Source of the DNA: Auanema rhodensis
Taxonomy: Eukaryota > Nematoda > Chromadorea > Rhabditida > Rhabditidae
Direction: 5' to 3'
DNA length: 64,000 nucleotides
NCBI GenBank assembly: GCA_964057225.1
Contig: OZ059896.1
Location: 17,852,501 to 17,916,500 of the forward strand
The notes under the pieces were generated by a model, which saw nothing but the letters and a program-made list of their open reading frames with translations, made no database searches and was not told the DNA's origin. The position numbers and the translations under genes were made by a program. Within the stretch, counting starts at the first letter, position 1. Each line of letters opens with the position of its first letter. Positions 38,699 to 49,435 of this stretch are shown here, piece after piece.

Positions 38699-41600
38699 TC
38701 TCTCTCTCTCTCTCTTTCTCTTTCTCTTTCTCTCTCTCCCTCTCTTTCACATGCACACATTTTCTATCTCATTCATGGTCATCTTGATGATACTACCCAA
38801 CTCCACCATAAGAAGCTTCCACTTGAAAACAGACAACTTTATCTTATTGAAACTCCCACTTCTTGCTTCCGTCTTGTTATCTATGTGTCCATACATCTTT
38901 TTCTACTTTTCTCACTCTTCAAGATGTTCCTCTTCCTCTGAATTCTATTTCATTTGCTCGTAGAGAAAAAAATCTTCTTTTTTTTCATTTTCCTCATGTT
39001 CCTGCTGTTTCAGAAATCTCGAGCCTCTAACGGCCCTATACTAAATCATCAGGATCTCAACGATCGTCTCAATCGTCTGATCAGCAAAAGCTCGATCGGT
39101 TCCAGTTTGCCATCTTTGAGGTATGTACGCCAACTAGACTAGTACTGTGTTTGGCTATTTAACTAGAAGAACATTGACATCATCATATTTCTTGTCCGTT
39201 TCAGCTCTCTTCACTCTACATCGTCACTGCCATCCATGCCGTCAGCCAAGATAGCTGACGGCTCATGCTCAAGCCTTTCATCTATCCGAAATGGCGATAA
39301 CAGTAAGTCTTTGCACTTTTTAGCATTTTATTGTGAAAAAACAATAAAGCTGTTGATTTTGTTAAAAATATTCGAATTGGAAAAGTAATATCTTTTGTTT
39401 AGAAACTGCATCAGGCTGTTCTGGTAATGTGCTTGACGAGAAGAAACGCGAACTTGAGCATTACAATAAGCTCACAAAGAAAAGACAGTTTTTAGATGAA
39501 AAGCTTAGAGAAAAAATGAAAGAACTCTTCAATGTATGCTTAATGGAAGCTGTAAGTTGCCATACAATCGTTTGAGCAGATAAAATATATTTTCAATTTT
39601 TTAGGAATATACTGGTGAACTTTCTAAAGAAATCAAATTCGCTCTATTCCCGGGACAAGAACAACCAAAAATCCGTAAGCGTATTGGTACATCATTCAGC
39701 ATTCCTGAGCAATTAATAGCAGTCGATAAGGTAAAATTGAATTTCTAAATACTTTAAAGTAATTTGTACATTGTAGTCAGACAAACTGGGACAATTAGAA
39801 ACGGATGTAGAGTTGCATCGTCGTATCGTTGCAGCAGCTGAAAAGTTGGCTATGGATAAAAGCACAAACAAAAGTGTGCGCAAGAAGAGACTTCGTGTAT
39901 GTTTTAAATTTTCTTTTAAACGCCTTATTATGTGTTATGTAAATTATTTTATTACAATCCTATGGTTTTTTAGGACTATCAAGCTGCTGCTCAGAAGTTG
40001 CGAGGCTTAGAAGTGGGTCTGAGTCAACTACGTCTCTCTATTAGTAAGCCAGATGTTTCATCTAAGTCCGTTGATGATGATGACCAAGGTACGTGGGTTC
40101 TCTAATTGAATTTGAAATACGAATTAGTAGCGTCATAGACGTCTAAAGCCTAGAACCTAGAACCTATTGTATGTAGCTTGGATATATGGGGCCAAACACA
40201 GTTATCTGGCGTTCCCACTTGCATTCCATCTGGCTTTCCTCAACTCTTTATTCGCTCGTCTTCTTGTTCTCTCTACTTCCTTTCGTCGTTGGGAGCACTG
40301 CCAGCTCTTCGAAACCCATTCATCTCCATCTCTTTTACGTTCATTCGAATGTTTTTCGCTTCTTTTTCTTTAGTTTCAAGACCAGAGAATGATGATGCTT
40401 TTAATCAGTATTCATCGTCTATCCACTCTAAGAGCAGAGTGACCACTATGTTTTTTTTGCTTTTCGATCTATCTGGAGACTCATTGCAAAACTTTTTTTT
40501 TTCATTTTCTATTTTTGGGAGTTCAAACTCATCATAGATCAATGTTCCCAAAGACAAAAAAAACTGTTAAGCAATACAATTTCTATTTTTTTCTTTGCAG
40601 CTCACTGGACAGGCTATTCCTCTTCTGGCGAATTATTGACTAGAGCTGTGGCTAAGTCATGTCCTACAACACCCAGGGGATCAATTCCTGATTTGTTTAA
40701 CAAGGCACAAGATGACAATGCAAAACTTCGAACATCTCAGGATATTGCTGTCAATGTCAGCAGACGCACCCCAAGGTATGTTTTACCGTCTCATTTATAT
40801 ATAACTAAGCTTATTACTAAACAGTTTTATGTTATTATTTAATCAATAGTTAATCACGCTAATGCCATATGCTGCAACTGCTTCCTTTTCCAGCAAACAA
40901 AAGTCGTTGAGTAGCAATGAACGCGACTCTATTGCTTCATCGTCTGGATCATCAATAACTGGCTTTACCTCACCCCCCTCTTCACTAATGCTTCTTACAT
41001 CGTCTTCTGATCCGATGTGTACTAGCACATCGCCAAAAAGTAACAGCACATCATCATCTCTTAGAGGACCACCTGATCTGCCAACGAAAAAGCTGTGCTC
41101 ATCCACATCCATGACAATGCCGTCGTATAATACACATGACGCTCAACAGCACCATTCAACTTCATCTTCTAAGTAAGCTTTTCCTAAACATTTTGCACTA
41201 ATTATGACAAATAATTTCACGTTTGAAGCCTACCTTTGTTCACCCTTTTGCTCTTAACTTTTTATTTTATTAAAGAAATATAAAAAGATTAATGCTATTA
41301 AAACCATTATTTTAGCTTTGAAAATGTTGGATACAGATCGAAGTCTTATCGAAGCAGTTATCGTCAGGCTCATTATCCAACAATTCAGGTTTGTATTCCA
41401 AATTTTCAAATTCTTTCATCCTAAAGCTCATTTTCTAAGAAACTTTTTAAATTGAATATTTATCAACTGAAATTTTTAAATTAGAATTTTTCTGATTTTT
41501 GATATTCTTGTTGTTTTAAGGATGAGCAATATTCACGCAAACGAGCAGTCTCAGCTCATGCTCTTCCATCTACTCAGGGTACAAACCCACGCGTAAAAAT

Positions 41601-42395
41601 GCCTGCAGCTTCATCCATTCGCAAGTCTAGCCCATCTGACGATGATGTAACTCCAACAGCTGATAATCCACCATCCAGCTCAATTGGAAGTTCAGCTACG
41701 CTTCAACATTCTAGCCAACGACGAAGGCCGTTGCCTAGTAGTATTAGCTGTTCAGCAGGATTTACGTCAAGTCTGGACCGTCGTTCATCTCTTAGGTAAG
41801 CAGGCTTTTCTTTGAACATTTTCTTAGAAATTGATATTTATTCATGCTTCAATCATCAATTTGCAGAGCATCGCCGAACTCTGATACAACAATGAAGCTT
41901 CATATGAATCAAAATTCTAGCCGATCGCCGTCTGCTCAACGAGTTACCACATTCCCTGTGTCTGTTCCGTCCAACACTAGTAACGCCATTTCACCTGCTT
42001 CCTGTCTAGGTTCATCATCAACCACATCTGTCCCGTATGTGTATATTCCTGTCCATCGTGTATCACAATCCACGTCTTTCAGATTACCTTCATCCGGCTT
42101 AGCCACATCCAACATCTCACCAAGCACTGCCGGTCAGACAGTTCTGCCACGCTTCCAGCCACCGCTTGGTCGCACACCTCTTGCTTATTTTCCACCAATG
42201 ACAAACAGCGGACTTCCAACGTCAGCTACAGGCCCAGCACATCAGAAAATGCGACAGTTGAATCAGTCACTGTCGTCTAGTCGACTTCCATCCAACACAG
42301 ATCCGCACATGGAAGCTCTCCTTTCATACTATAAGTCTAATCCTGTTGCCACACATCAGCCACGTCCAACAGCTAAAACCGCGACCACTGTCTGA
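15259..42395 (+). CDS. FRMD4: FRMD4A/B orthologue: FERM plus CUPID-domain scaffold
   Basis: Twenty exons join in frame to 1034 residues: 15259-15422, 15519-15608, 15704-15788, 15895-15974, 16166-16318, 16423-16573, 16661-16752, 16803-16907, 20286-20424, 39014-39120, 39205-39302, 39403-39551, 39605-39730, 39777-39896, 39974-40088, 40601-40775, 40894-41172, 41316-41388, 41521-41795, 41867-42395. Residues about 8-350 are a FERM domain: ILLLDGQTIELLF opens the F1 lobe, RYFVDSILYLQDPIVVELYF the F2 junction, and FRCDSSMLCKTIWQTAIAQH closes the F3 lobe. Residues about 425-591 are the CUPID (DUF3338) domain, with LMEAEYTGELSKE and KIRKRIGTSFSIPEQ closely matching vertebrate FRMD4A. The remainder is Ser/Pro-rich and probably disordered, including PTTPRGSIPDL (near 613-623), also seen in FRMD4A. 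In vertebrates FRMD4 proteins link cytohesin Arf-GEFs and Par3 at epithelial junctions; the same cortical scaffold role is inferred here. Intron 8 is 3.4 kb and intron 9 is 18.6 kb. The stop is at 42393-42395. Confidence 0.93.
16908..20285 (+). other. FRMD4 intron 8 (3.4 kb)
   Basis: Joins exon 8 (phase 2, ...ACCACACA) to exon 9 (GTTTTCAATTCC after TTTTTCAG), restoring CAG and an uninterrupted FERM F3 lobe. It contains a short purine-rich open frame at 17140-17277 that resembles the C-terminal part of a reverse transcriptase (see findings) and otherwise only AT-rich or pyrimidine-rich sequence. Confidence 0.85.
23275..23313. repeat. C11 run followed by (CT)n
   Basis: Eleven C, then TT and a CT array, all within FRMD4 intron 9. 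Confidence 0.95.
23766..23787. repeat. (GTC)n trinucleotide repeat
   Basis: Seven consecutive GTC units flanked by GC-richer sequence inside FRMD4 intron 9. Confidence 0.95.
28457..28548. repeat. (GA)n array
   Basis: About 90 bases of GA with GGA interruptions. Unlike most arrays in the intron, GA rather than CT is on the FRMD4 sense strand. Confidence 0.95.
30575..30617. repeat. (CT)n array
   Basis: About 43 bases of uninterrupted CT in FRMD4 intron 9. Confidence 0.95.
32100..32154. repeat. Adjacent (GA)n and (CT)n arms, inverted repeat
   Basis: GTGAGAGAGAGAGAGAGACT is followed at once by CTCTATGTCTCTTTCTCTCT and more CT. The two arms are complementary over roughly 15 or more bases, so this can fold as a hairpin or cruciform. 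Confidence 0.85.
34283..34385. promoter_or_regulatory. Possible internal regulatory island: TATA-like, E-box, 12-base palindrome
   Basis: TATATAAA at 34283-34290 is followed by the E-box CACGTG (34296-34301), the perfect palindrome GCCGACGTCGGC (34301-34312) and, at 34372-34385, a five-base-pair hairpin CCGAA-AACG-TTCGG. The stretch is visibly richer in G and C than the surrounding intron. A nested or alternative promoter is one explanation; there is no downstream gene to support it. Confidence 0.3.
38606..38750. repeat. Long (CT)n array near the intron 9 acceptor
   Basis: About 145 bases of nearly pure CT with a few TTT interruptions, the longest dinucleotide array in the window, ending 264 bases before FRMD4 exon 10. 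Open frames over it on both strands are repeat artefacts. Confidence 0.95.
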
Positions 42396-42909
42396 ATTTC
42401 ATATCTGACACGTGTCTGTTGTTATTACCTATGTCCGCGTGATGTCATTACGTCCGCCTCTGTTTAAGCCATACCTATATGTCTATTTTTGGTTCGGTGA
42501 TTTTGGTAGGCTTTGCATATATGATCTATGAATCTAAGACCGTTCTCTTGAGATATATGTAAGTGTAAATTTCGTTTTATGTGTATAATACATTTTCAAA
42601 TATTCTATATAGATATGCCCACTTATAATCTTAAACTTGTACAGAACTAACTTCATCTTTCTCTCTTTCTCTCTCTTTTGCTCATTTTTGTTGAGCCTTT
42701 GTTGTTTATCTCCTCTTTTTTCATATTCTTCATCCAATTTTCTCCATCTCTTACAAAACCTCACTTCTTTTCGCTTTTCAATTGTTTTACATGTCACTTG
42801 CTCGTATACGTAATTGTTTTTTACTGTTGAGACTCTTGAGAACCGGTATATGTTGCTTGTAACTCCCTCCTCTCTTGTTTCCCTCACTTTCTCTCTCTCT
42901 CTCTCTCCC

Positions 42910-42945
<36 letters not shown>

Positions 42946-43732
42946 AAACTAACTCTTTCTATTCCTCTCTGATCCAAAGAATTCTCATAATTTTTCTTAT
43001 TTATTTCCTGTTTCCTATATCACCAGAAATATCAGTTGAGCTAACCTATGTGATAATTGTAATATTATATATTTAATATGTTATATATGCATGGAAATAC
43101 GGGTCAAAATGTTACTCAAAGCATTTTTTGCATCAGTTTAGGTTTTTTTCATCTATTTTTGCTTTCACGCAAATAAACATTTTCATTTGAATCAATTGTT
43201 TTTATTTGAAATGAACTCAGAAGACATTGTTCAGCATAATACCAACACATGAAGATCATTTGACATAAATTTATGGGCCAAAATTTATGTGAAAATTACA
43301 ATATTGCTTTCAGGATTTTTTTTAAAACTAAAGAAATGGACTACAAACATTTGAAACGAAACACAAAAAGCAGAATAGAAATATTGAATAAATATGAAAA
43401 TTAATAGTATTAAAAGAAAAAATTAAGAAAAAATTAAAAGAATTAATTATAAATCAAAGAGTATAACATTCAAAAGATTAATTAGTAATGTAATAAAAAT
43501 GAAACAAATAGAAATTAATATTGTATAAAATAAAAAAATAACAAATATTAAGTAAACTTGAAAATTTTTATAATTAGCTATAGTAAAGCAAACTCAGCTA
43601 TACCTAACATTCCTGCAGCATCATTGTTTTCTTCAGATCGGACTATCTATACTAATGCTAGTAATAAACGAATTGAGCTTAACTATATCTTGAGTAATGA
43701 ATTGCTTATAATTTGAATTAAAACAGTTTTTA
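42396..43732. other. Convergent intergenic region between FRMD4 and the chemoreceptor
   Basis: Contains the FRMD4 3' UTR and the chemoreceptor 3' end. A CT array lies at 42881-42945, and AATAAA occurs at about 43171 on the plus strand. No coding sequence seen. Confidence 0.6.
42881..42945. repeat. (CT)n array downstream of FRMD4
   Basis: About 65 bases of CT with CCC interruptions in the putative 3' UTR or intergenic region. Confidence 0.95.
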
Positions 43733-44674
43733 TCAAAACTTATTCGAGAAAGATTGATCTTGTAGTGGCTTAGATATTTTAAGCATAACTTGCCAACCTC
43801 TTCGATATTGGTTGACAAAGAAAAGACAATACAATGGAAATACAACTGCTATAGCTGATGAACTTACACCTAATGGTAAAATAAGTTGATGCACATTAAT
43901 TCTAAAAAAAGATAAAATATCAAATAAAATATATGGTCCCAAGACGAATAGATAAACAAGAACAGCCTAAAATCCATGTATATGAAGTATAAAGACAGAA
44001 TTATGAGTTTTACAACTTTATTAAGAAATATTGTAAAAAGAACTTACTGTACAACAGAATACATGTATCAAATCTTTTGTATATATTCGTCGACGTGAAC
44101 TGATCTGTTGATCAAGAGCTATACGTCTAGTCATTGTTAAAATATGTAAAACTATTGAAGAAACAATAAGAGAAAGAGAAAAAATAGTAGGAAATATAGA
44201 ATCAACCCTACTCTATAAATATTTTTATTTATTTTGAAATTGTGACTGTTTTTAGTTTGAAATAAGCTCTTTAATGCTTGAATAAAAATAGAAAAATAAA
44301 CTAACATATCTGCACATAATTACAGAACTGCTTGTTATAGTACTATCTAGATAAGCTTTAGCTATATCTATATAATAGTTAAGCTCAAAATTATTCTCTT
44401 CATGTACAAATGTATATTTACGATACATACAATATGAATGTATAATAGCAGTAATTATACAAATAGTTAAAGATATTATATGTTTCGATGATCTTGGACT
44501 GATAGAACTGTAAATAGATTTATATGAATAAGGCTAAAATTATTATTTTTTAATTATATAATTATATAATGATAATTGGTAAAGATATAATTATTAAAAT
44601 TCTATTTTAGAATCATTCGACATGATTCAAAAAATTAAAGAAGCATATTGAGAAATAGATGTCTTCTTCAAATG

Positions 44675-44709
<35 letters not shown>

Positions 44710-45819
44710 AAGTAACTCAAAAAGACTAACCTATGCATTACAAGAAAACGATATATAAATCCAAAATATGCATTCATTATACAAATTAATTTAAAAAAAT
44801 TGAACATAGTAAATATAGAATATTTCCATGTTTCAGATGGTGTAATTCCAATATATATTATATAATGCATATTGGCATGTGATATAAAAACCTAAAAATA
44901 AAATTTATTTTAAGTATTTATATGATTTTCTTTTAAATCTCCTTTATTTTTTTATTATAATTACTTTGTTTTTATTACAAAGACAACTTGTAACAACTTG
45001 TAACAGCTTGTATTAAAACTTGATCGAATAATGAGTTTAAGAAAGTTTTCATTAATTATTATATAGAAATATCATATTTGCAGATTAAAATGAAATATCA
45101 TTCAAATTAATTGAAATAAAATATTAAAATATAAATATATATTTGTAATTATAAATAATTTTCTTTTAAAAACGATAATAATAGTCCAAAATAGAAATTT
45201 TAAATTTACAAAAAAATATATTTTTTTTATAATAATATACTTGATCACAATCATTATGTACTATATATATACATACATATAGATTTTGAAATTCCTAGAA
45301 ATGAAATCTCGACTTAAGTAGATTCTGACAACTCGACTTTCGACTTGAAAACGTTGATTACGGTCAATTAGCCTAATTATATATTTAGAACCATAGATAT
45401 AGTTATTTATATTTTAAAAAATTATTATTTATTATTTACATTTCATTACAAATTATTAAAAAATATTTGTAATAAATTGAAAATTTTTCGATAAAAAGAT
45501 GTATTAATAACTATATTATTTATTAATTTAATATATATTTTCTTTTTTATTATAAATTAATAAATAAGAATTTTAAATTAATATATTCTTAAGATACTAT
45601 GATGTGATATGAGTTATAACTTACAGGTTGAATAACAGCATACGAAACAGCTAAACACGCCATTAAAAGTGCTGTAATTTGAACAAAAAGTGGATACAAA
45701 ACTTCTTTTCTATTTTTTTGCTTTAATATAATATAAATTATTAGAAGGTTTAAAGGTAAAGCTAATAATGCTGATATAAAAAATATTGAATGAATTATTT
45801 GAATTCCTTGTGAAGGCAT
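43733..45819 (-). CDS. Nematode seven-helix chemoreceptor, Str superfamily
   Basis: Five minus-strand exons (45819-45625, 44891-44731, 44507-44306, 44212-44048, 43966-43733) join in frame to 318 residues, the usual size of nematode chemoreceptors. Seven hydrophobic helices are visible: HSIFFISALLALPLNLLIIY (1), PLFVQITALLMACLAVSYAV (2), FKLICIMNAYFGFIYRFLVM (3), IISLTICIITAIIHSY (4), SIFPTIFSLSLIVSSIVL (5), LIHVFCCTAVLVYLFVLGPY (6) and SSAIAVVFPLYCLFFV (7). The seventh is followed by NQYRRGW, matching the conserved YR after helix 7. There is no signal peptide, as expected. The loop between helices 5 and 6 (TRRIALDQQISSRRR) is basic and cytoplasmic. It probably acts in chemosensory cilia; the ligand and the exact subfamily (srh, str or srd) cannot be told. 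The start follows an acceptor by seven bases. The join of exons 2 and 3 uses TTTACAG at 44508; the nearer TTTTAG at about 44535 would cause a stop. Confidence 0.9.
44680..44707. repeat. (CT)n array in chemoreceptor intron 2
   Basis: A short CT array within the second intron of the chemoreceptor; it reads as GA on the sense strand. Confidence 0.9.
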
Positions 45820-45826
45820 ATTAACC

Positions 45827-45828
45827 CT
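45827..45828 (-). promoter_or_regulatory. Unpaired 3' splice site before the chemoreceptor start
   Basis: On the minus strand ATTGTTGTTTAG is followed by GGTTAAT and the ATG at 45819. This fits a trans-splice acceptor, or else an untranslated upstream exon. Confidence 0.45.
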
Positions 45829-47249
45829 AAACAACAATATATAATTAGATGTTATATGATAAAACACAAAATTTAAATATAAGATTAAAATATAATTAAA
45901 ATGAAAATAAATATGTGTTTAGAATTAAAAAATAAAGAGATCATGATAAGAAGAGCTTATGCTTTAAAAAATATAATTCAGAAAGTAAAAACAAACAAAA
46001 AATTCTCGGAACTCATAACGTGGGTGTAGATAATTTCAGTTTTTTTTTGAGGAAAAAAACTGAACAGTAGATGGGAAATAGAAACTTATAAACTGAATAA
46101 ATATGAATTTTGGTATTGAAAATGAGAAGATAATTATCGAATTTTACTTAGAATTACGATTTATACGATGATATTACCTTTAAGAATATGAAAATGATGA
46201 TATTAAATTGTAAATGAGAAAAGAAAATGACAAGTTTTAGAAAAAAGATAATTGATATAAACTACATAGTATAAAGAAATATTAAAATAATGATTGAAAA
46301 ATGAAATATTGTATTATATAGATATATATATAGATATATTTGATTTTGAAAATTAATTTTTATTAGTTCTAATATGTTGAACAGAAATAATTTCAATTGT
46401 AATAATTGATTACAAAAAATATTAATTATATTATTTATATATTATATTATAAAATCAAATATTTAAACCTAAGCTAAATTACAGTTGATCAACATTTAGT
46501 TCCAAAAATGTAATGAAAAAAAGGAAAAAATAGCTGATAATAGTGAATTCAAACTAAAACTATAATATGTTATGTTATATTTGAAGTAATTTAACTTTTT
46601 TTTAAATAACCCATGATTAAGTTTCACAAGTTAAGTTCAAACTTTCTCTATTAAGTTTGTTGAGTACGAAAATTGGAAACCAACCAAGATTAGATGATGA
46701 TGTAAACTAATTTGAGTTGAAGATTGAAAAAGAGAAAAAGTAAAAATGACAATAGAATAGTACCATATGTATGTATTAAAATTAGAATTATATATTATAT
46801 ATATAGTTAAATATATATTTATATATATATTAAAACATTTAAATATAAAATGACAATTTATTAAACGAAAAATAATAGATCAGATTATCATCAGACAAAA
46901 AGTATAAACAAAAACAAATGAATGACAACGTTTTATATTTGTGGAGAGGGGGGTTGAAAACAAAATATTATTTATAATTTCATTTAAATACATGTAGAGA
47001 TGTGTAGAGAAATTATTATTATTTGAATATTATTTGTTTACAACATATTTTAATTGGAATTTTGTTATAATATTCATAAAAATGAAATAATTAATCTTTT
47101 TTACTATTCTTTTCTACATATGAAGTAATCAGAAATCTTCTAACATCTCCACCCCTCTCTATCTTTCTCTTTTACTCTATTTTTGAAAGAATTATCATAA
47201 ATTTACAGAAACAATTCAATATCTACTATATTGAGATATTAATACTATA
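45829..47249. other. AT-rich intergenic region
   Basis: Very AT-rich with short TA palindromes such as those near 46310-46335 and 46790-46830. No reading frame resembling protein was found. It must contain the promoter of the chemoreceptor and the 3' end of the three-finger gene. Confidence 0.6.
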
Positions 47250-49405
47250 TCACCTTCTTCTATGATCTCTGGCAATGTTACTCTGTGGTGGAAGATGAGT
47301 TCTTGATAATGATCTCGATTTGTCGCTACTTTCAATATCTACCACATCTTCGTCTGTCGTACCATCTGATTCATTTTCTGAATTCTCCTTGTCTTCAGTT
47401 TTCTCATCATCTTCAGATTCTTCCTGGTTTTCATCATTCTCCTCCTTCTCGTCTACATTGTCGTCAACTTTCTCGTCAACTTTGTCGTCAACTTTCTCGT
47501 CAACTTTCTCGTCAACTTTCTCGGTATTTGTGAGCTGCTCCGTCGGTACAGTGTCGAATGCAGCTTGATCGTCAACCTTCTCAGTATTTGTCAGGTTTCC
47601 TGCCTGTACACTTTGACTTGATTCTTGATTTTCAACCTTTTCAGTATTTATCATATCTTGGGTCTGCACAACATCCATTGAAGCCTCATCGTCAACTTTC
47701 TGAGTAGTTGTGAGATTTCCAGCTGATATAGTCTCATTAGAGCTACTTATATTTGTTATTGGATTCACTGCATCGGTTGCATTAGATGATACCACAGAAT
47801 CGTTTTTCTTCTCAGGTTCAACCGTTAATATTTCAACTGCAGCATTTGTTGTTGGCGCATTGTCAGGAACAATCGGAAGTTCAGTAGATGATTCAGGTAA
47901 TACTTCCGGAAATTTAGTTGTTTCTCCTCCAATAATGGTGAAATTGAATGGAGAAGTATTACATAAATCAAAACTACAACAACAAATTACAATTTGTACA
48001 TCAGTATGATTAACACATCCAACCTGAAAATAAGTTTTTTTAATAAAAATTTCGAAGAACATTTTACATTTATTATATTTTCGATAAAAAAGTTAGTAAA
48101 GTTTCTCTTACATATTATATTATAAACTAAAAATTTCTTTTTGTTGACATTTTTTCTAATAAAAACTATACTAATAGAACGTTTTTGCAGTTTTATAACC
48201 GAATAAACGTTTGAAATTCTTATCACTGAACTCAAGAATTTCCGAAATATAATGTTTTTATCATATGGTTTTTCAGACTTTTATAAAATATAATCAGTAA
48301 TAATATTACAGAGTGACCGATTGTAATTAACTGATAACATTCAAAGTTTAAAAAAAAATGTTCCAAATAAAAGATTAAATTATTTCACTTTTGAATGATT
48401 ATTACGAATTATAAAACTAAAATTTATACTTATCATACTGATGAAAATATTATTTTTCAATTGATATAATCAAAATAATGCACTTCATCGCTCAAAACTC
48501 AGAAGAAAGTTTGTTTAATGAAGAAAAATTAATAAAACCAGTTATATATTTTTTGATATTTTAGCAACTTCAGGACAAAGCTTATAAGTTCGTTGCACAT
48601 ATTGAATACTATCAACATTCGCTCTGTGTTCTGTTTAATTCATGTTTCCCTATCTACTTTCAATATCTATCGCTCTCTCTCATAATAGAAATTTTTGACT
48701 ATTAGTTCTCATGATCATCGAAAGTAATAATATGATTAACTTTTGAAAAATAAAATAAACGAACTTTACATATGTCAAGAAGTTTCTGATCTGTACTTCT
48801 TAGCTGACATTGAGCTGTACCCTCTGTCTGGTTATAGTTGAAAGATTCAAAACAATACTCCATTCCTTCCTCACATTGTTGCTCAACGAATGTGTCTGTC
48901 GATGATCCCTTGATTTGACCTTTAGATCCTGAAGTAAATAGATTAAGTATCATAGAATCATTTGTAAAAAAAGAAATAAAGAGGGAGGGATTGTAGCGGA
49001 AAAGTGGGTAGAAGGCGGGGATGTGTGAGAGGGGAAGAGAACGTTACAAAGAACGTTACAAGCATTAGCAAAGATGAGAATTTCTTCCAAAACTTGTTGA
49101 GTCATGGTGATATTTCAAAATCAGAAAATGTTATTGCTGATTGTAAAGAATGCATATATAGCCATACATACACAATGAAAAGAAAAGGAGGAGGAAGAAA
49201 AACTGATGCAAACTTGAAAAAGTTTGCGAGAAGAAATAGTGATCATGATTGAAATTAAGTGCATGATGACGAAAAAAGAGGAAGAGCAGGAGGAAAAGGA
49301 GGTATCCCTGATGATTATTGACTCACCTTCATAACACTTCAACTCGTGGCTAATAGATAGAAATAATAAAAAGAGAAAGCAACCAAATTGAGTACGATAC
49401 AACAT
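47250..49405 (-). CDS. Secreted Ly-6/three-finger protein with acidic repeat tail
   Basis: Three minus-strand exons (49405-49327, 48928-48765, 48023-47250) join in frame to 338 residues. Residues 1-22 are a signal peptide (MLYRTQFGCFLFLLFLSISH). Ten cysteines from KCYEG to DLCN fit a Ly-6/uPAR-type three-finger fold: CEEGMEYC, CQLRSTDQ, DICKVGC and the characteristic end CCCSFDLCN. Then follows a tail of about 225 residues with several N-glycosylation sequons (NFT, NAT, NIS, NET, NLT). It contains four copies of a roughly 20-residue unit marked by NLTNTEKVD, a short VDEK/VDDK tandem, and a Glu/Asp/Asn-rich stretch, ending in a basic SNIARDHRRR. No membrane helix or GPI-type hydrophobic end is present, so the product is probably secreted. 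Function is unknown; nematode three-finger proteins are very diverse. The exon 2 donor is GTTCGT, weaker than the alternative GTAAAG, but only it preserves the frame. Confidence 0.88.
47459..47526 (-). repeat. Coding tandem repeat (VDEK/VDDK units)
   Basis: Twelve-base units GTTGACGAGAAA/GTTGACGACAAA in tandem within exon 3 of the three-finger protein encode the VDEK/VDDK series. The spacing is whole codons, so copy-number change would keep the frame. Confidence 0.9.
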
Positions 49406-49435
49406 TCTATTCTACGAATTTCAGGTAGGATATCT

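Larger units (their letters stand above)
20425..39013 (+). other. FRMD4 intron 9 (18.6 kb), no confident gene inside
   Basis: Exon 9 ends in phase 0 at GAGCAATCAACTAAT before GTGAGT, and exon 10 begins in phase 0 at AAATCTCGAGCC after CTGTTTCAG. Human FRMD4A also continues at this point (after HQFYLDR) into a Ser-rich linker and then CUPID, so both halves belong to one protein. The intron is pyrimidine-rich on the plus strand and holds CT/GA arrays near 23275-23313, 28457-28548, 30575-30617 and 38606-38750, a (GTC)n run, and a few open stretches on the minus strand that could be nested exons but were not assignable. Confidence 0.85.

Noticed and set aside
38551-38963. Several long frames on both strands (Ser-Leu and Arg-Glu repeats)
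   Set aside because: All are translations of the 145-base CT array; they end at its borders.
47320-47568. Plus-strand Ser-rich frames over the three-finger gene
   Set aside because: They are the antisense of the Glu/Asp/Lys repeat tail.
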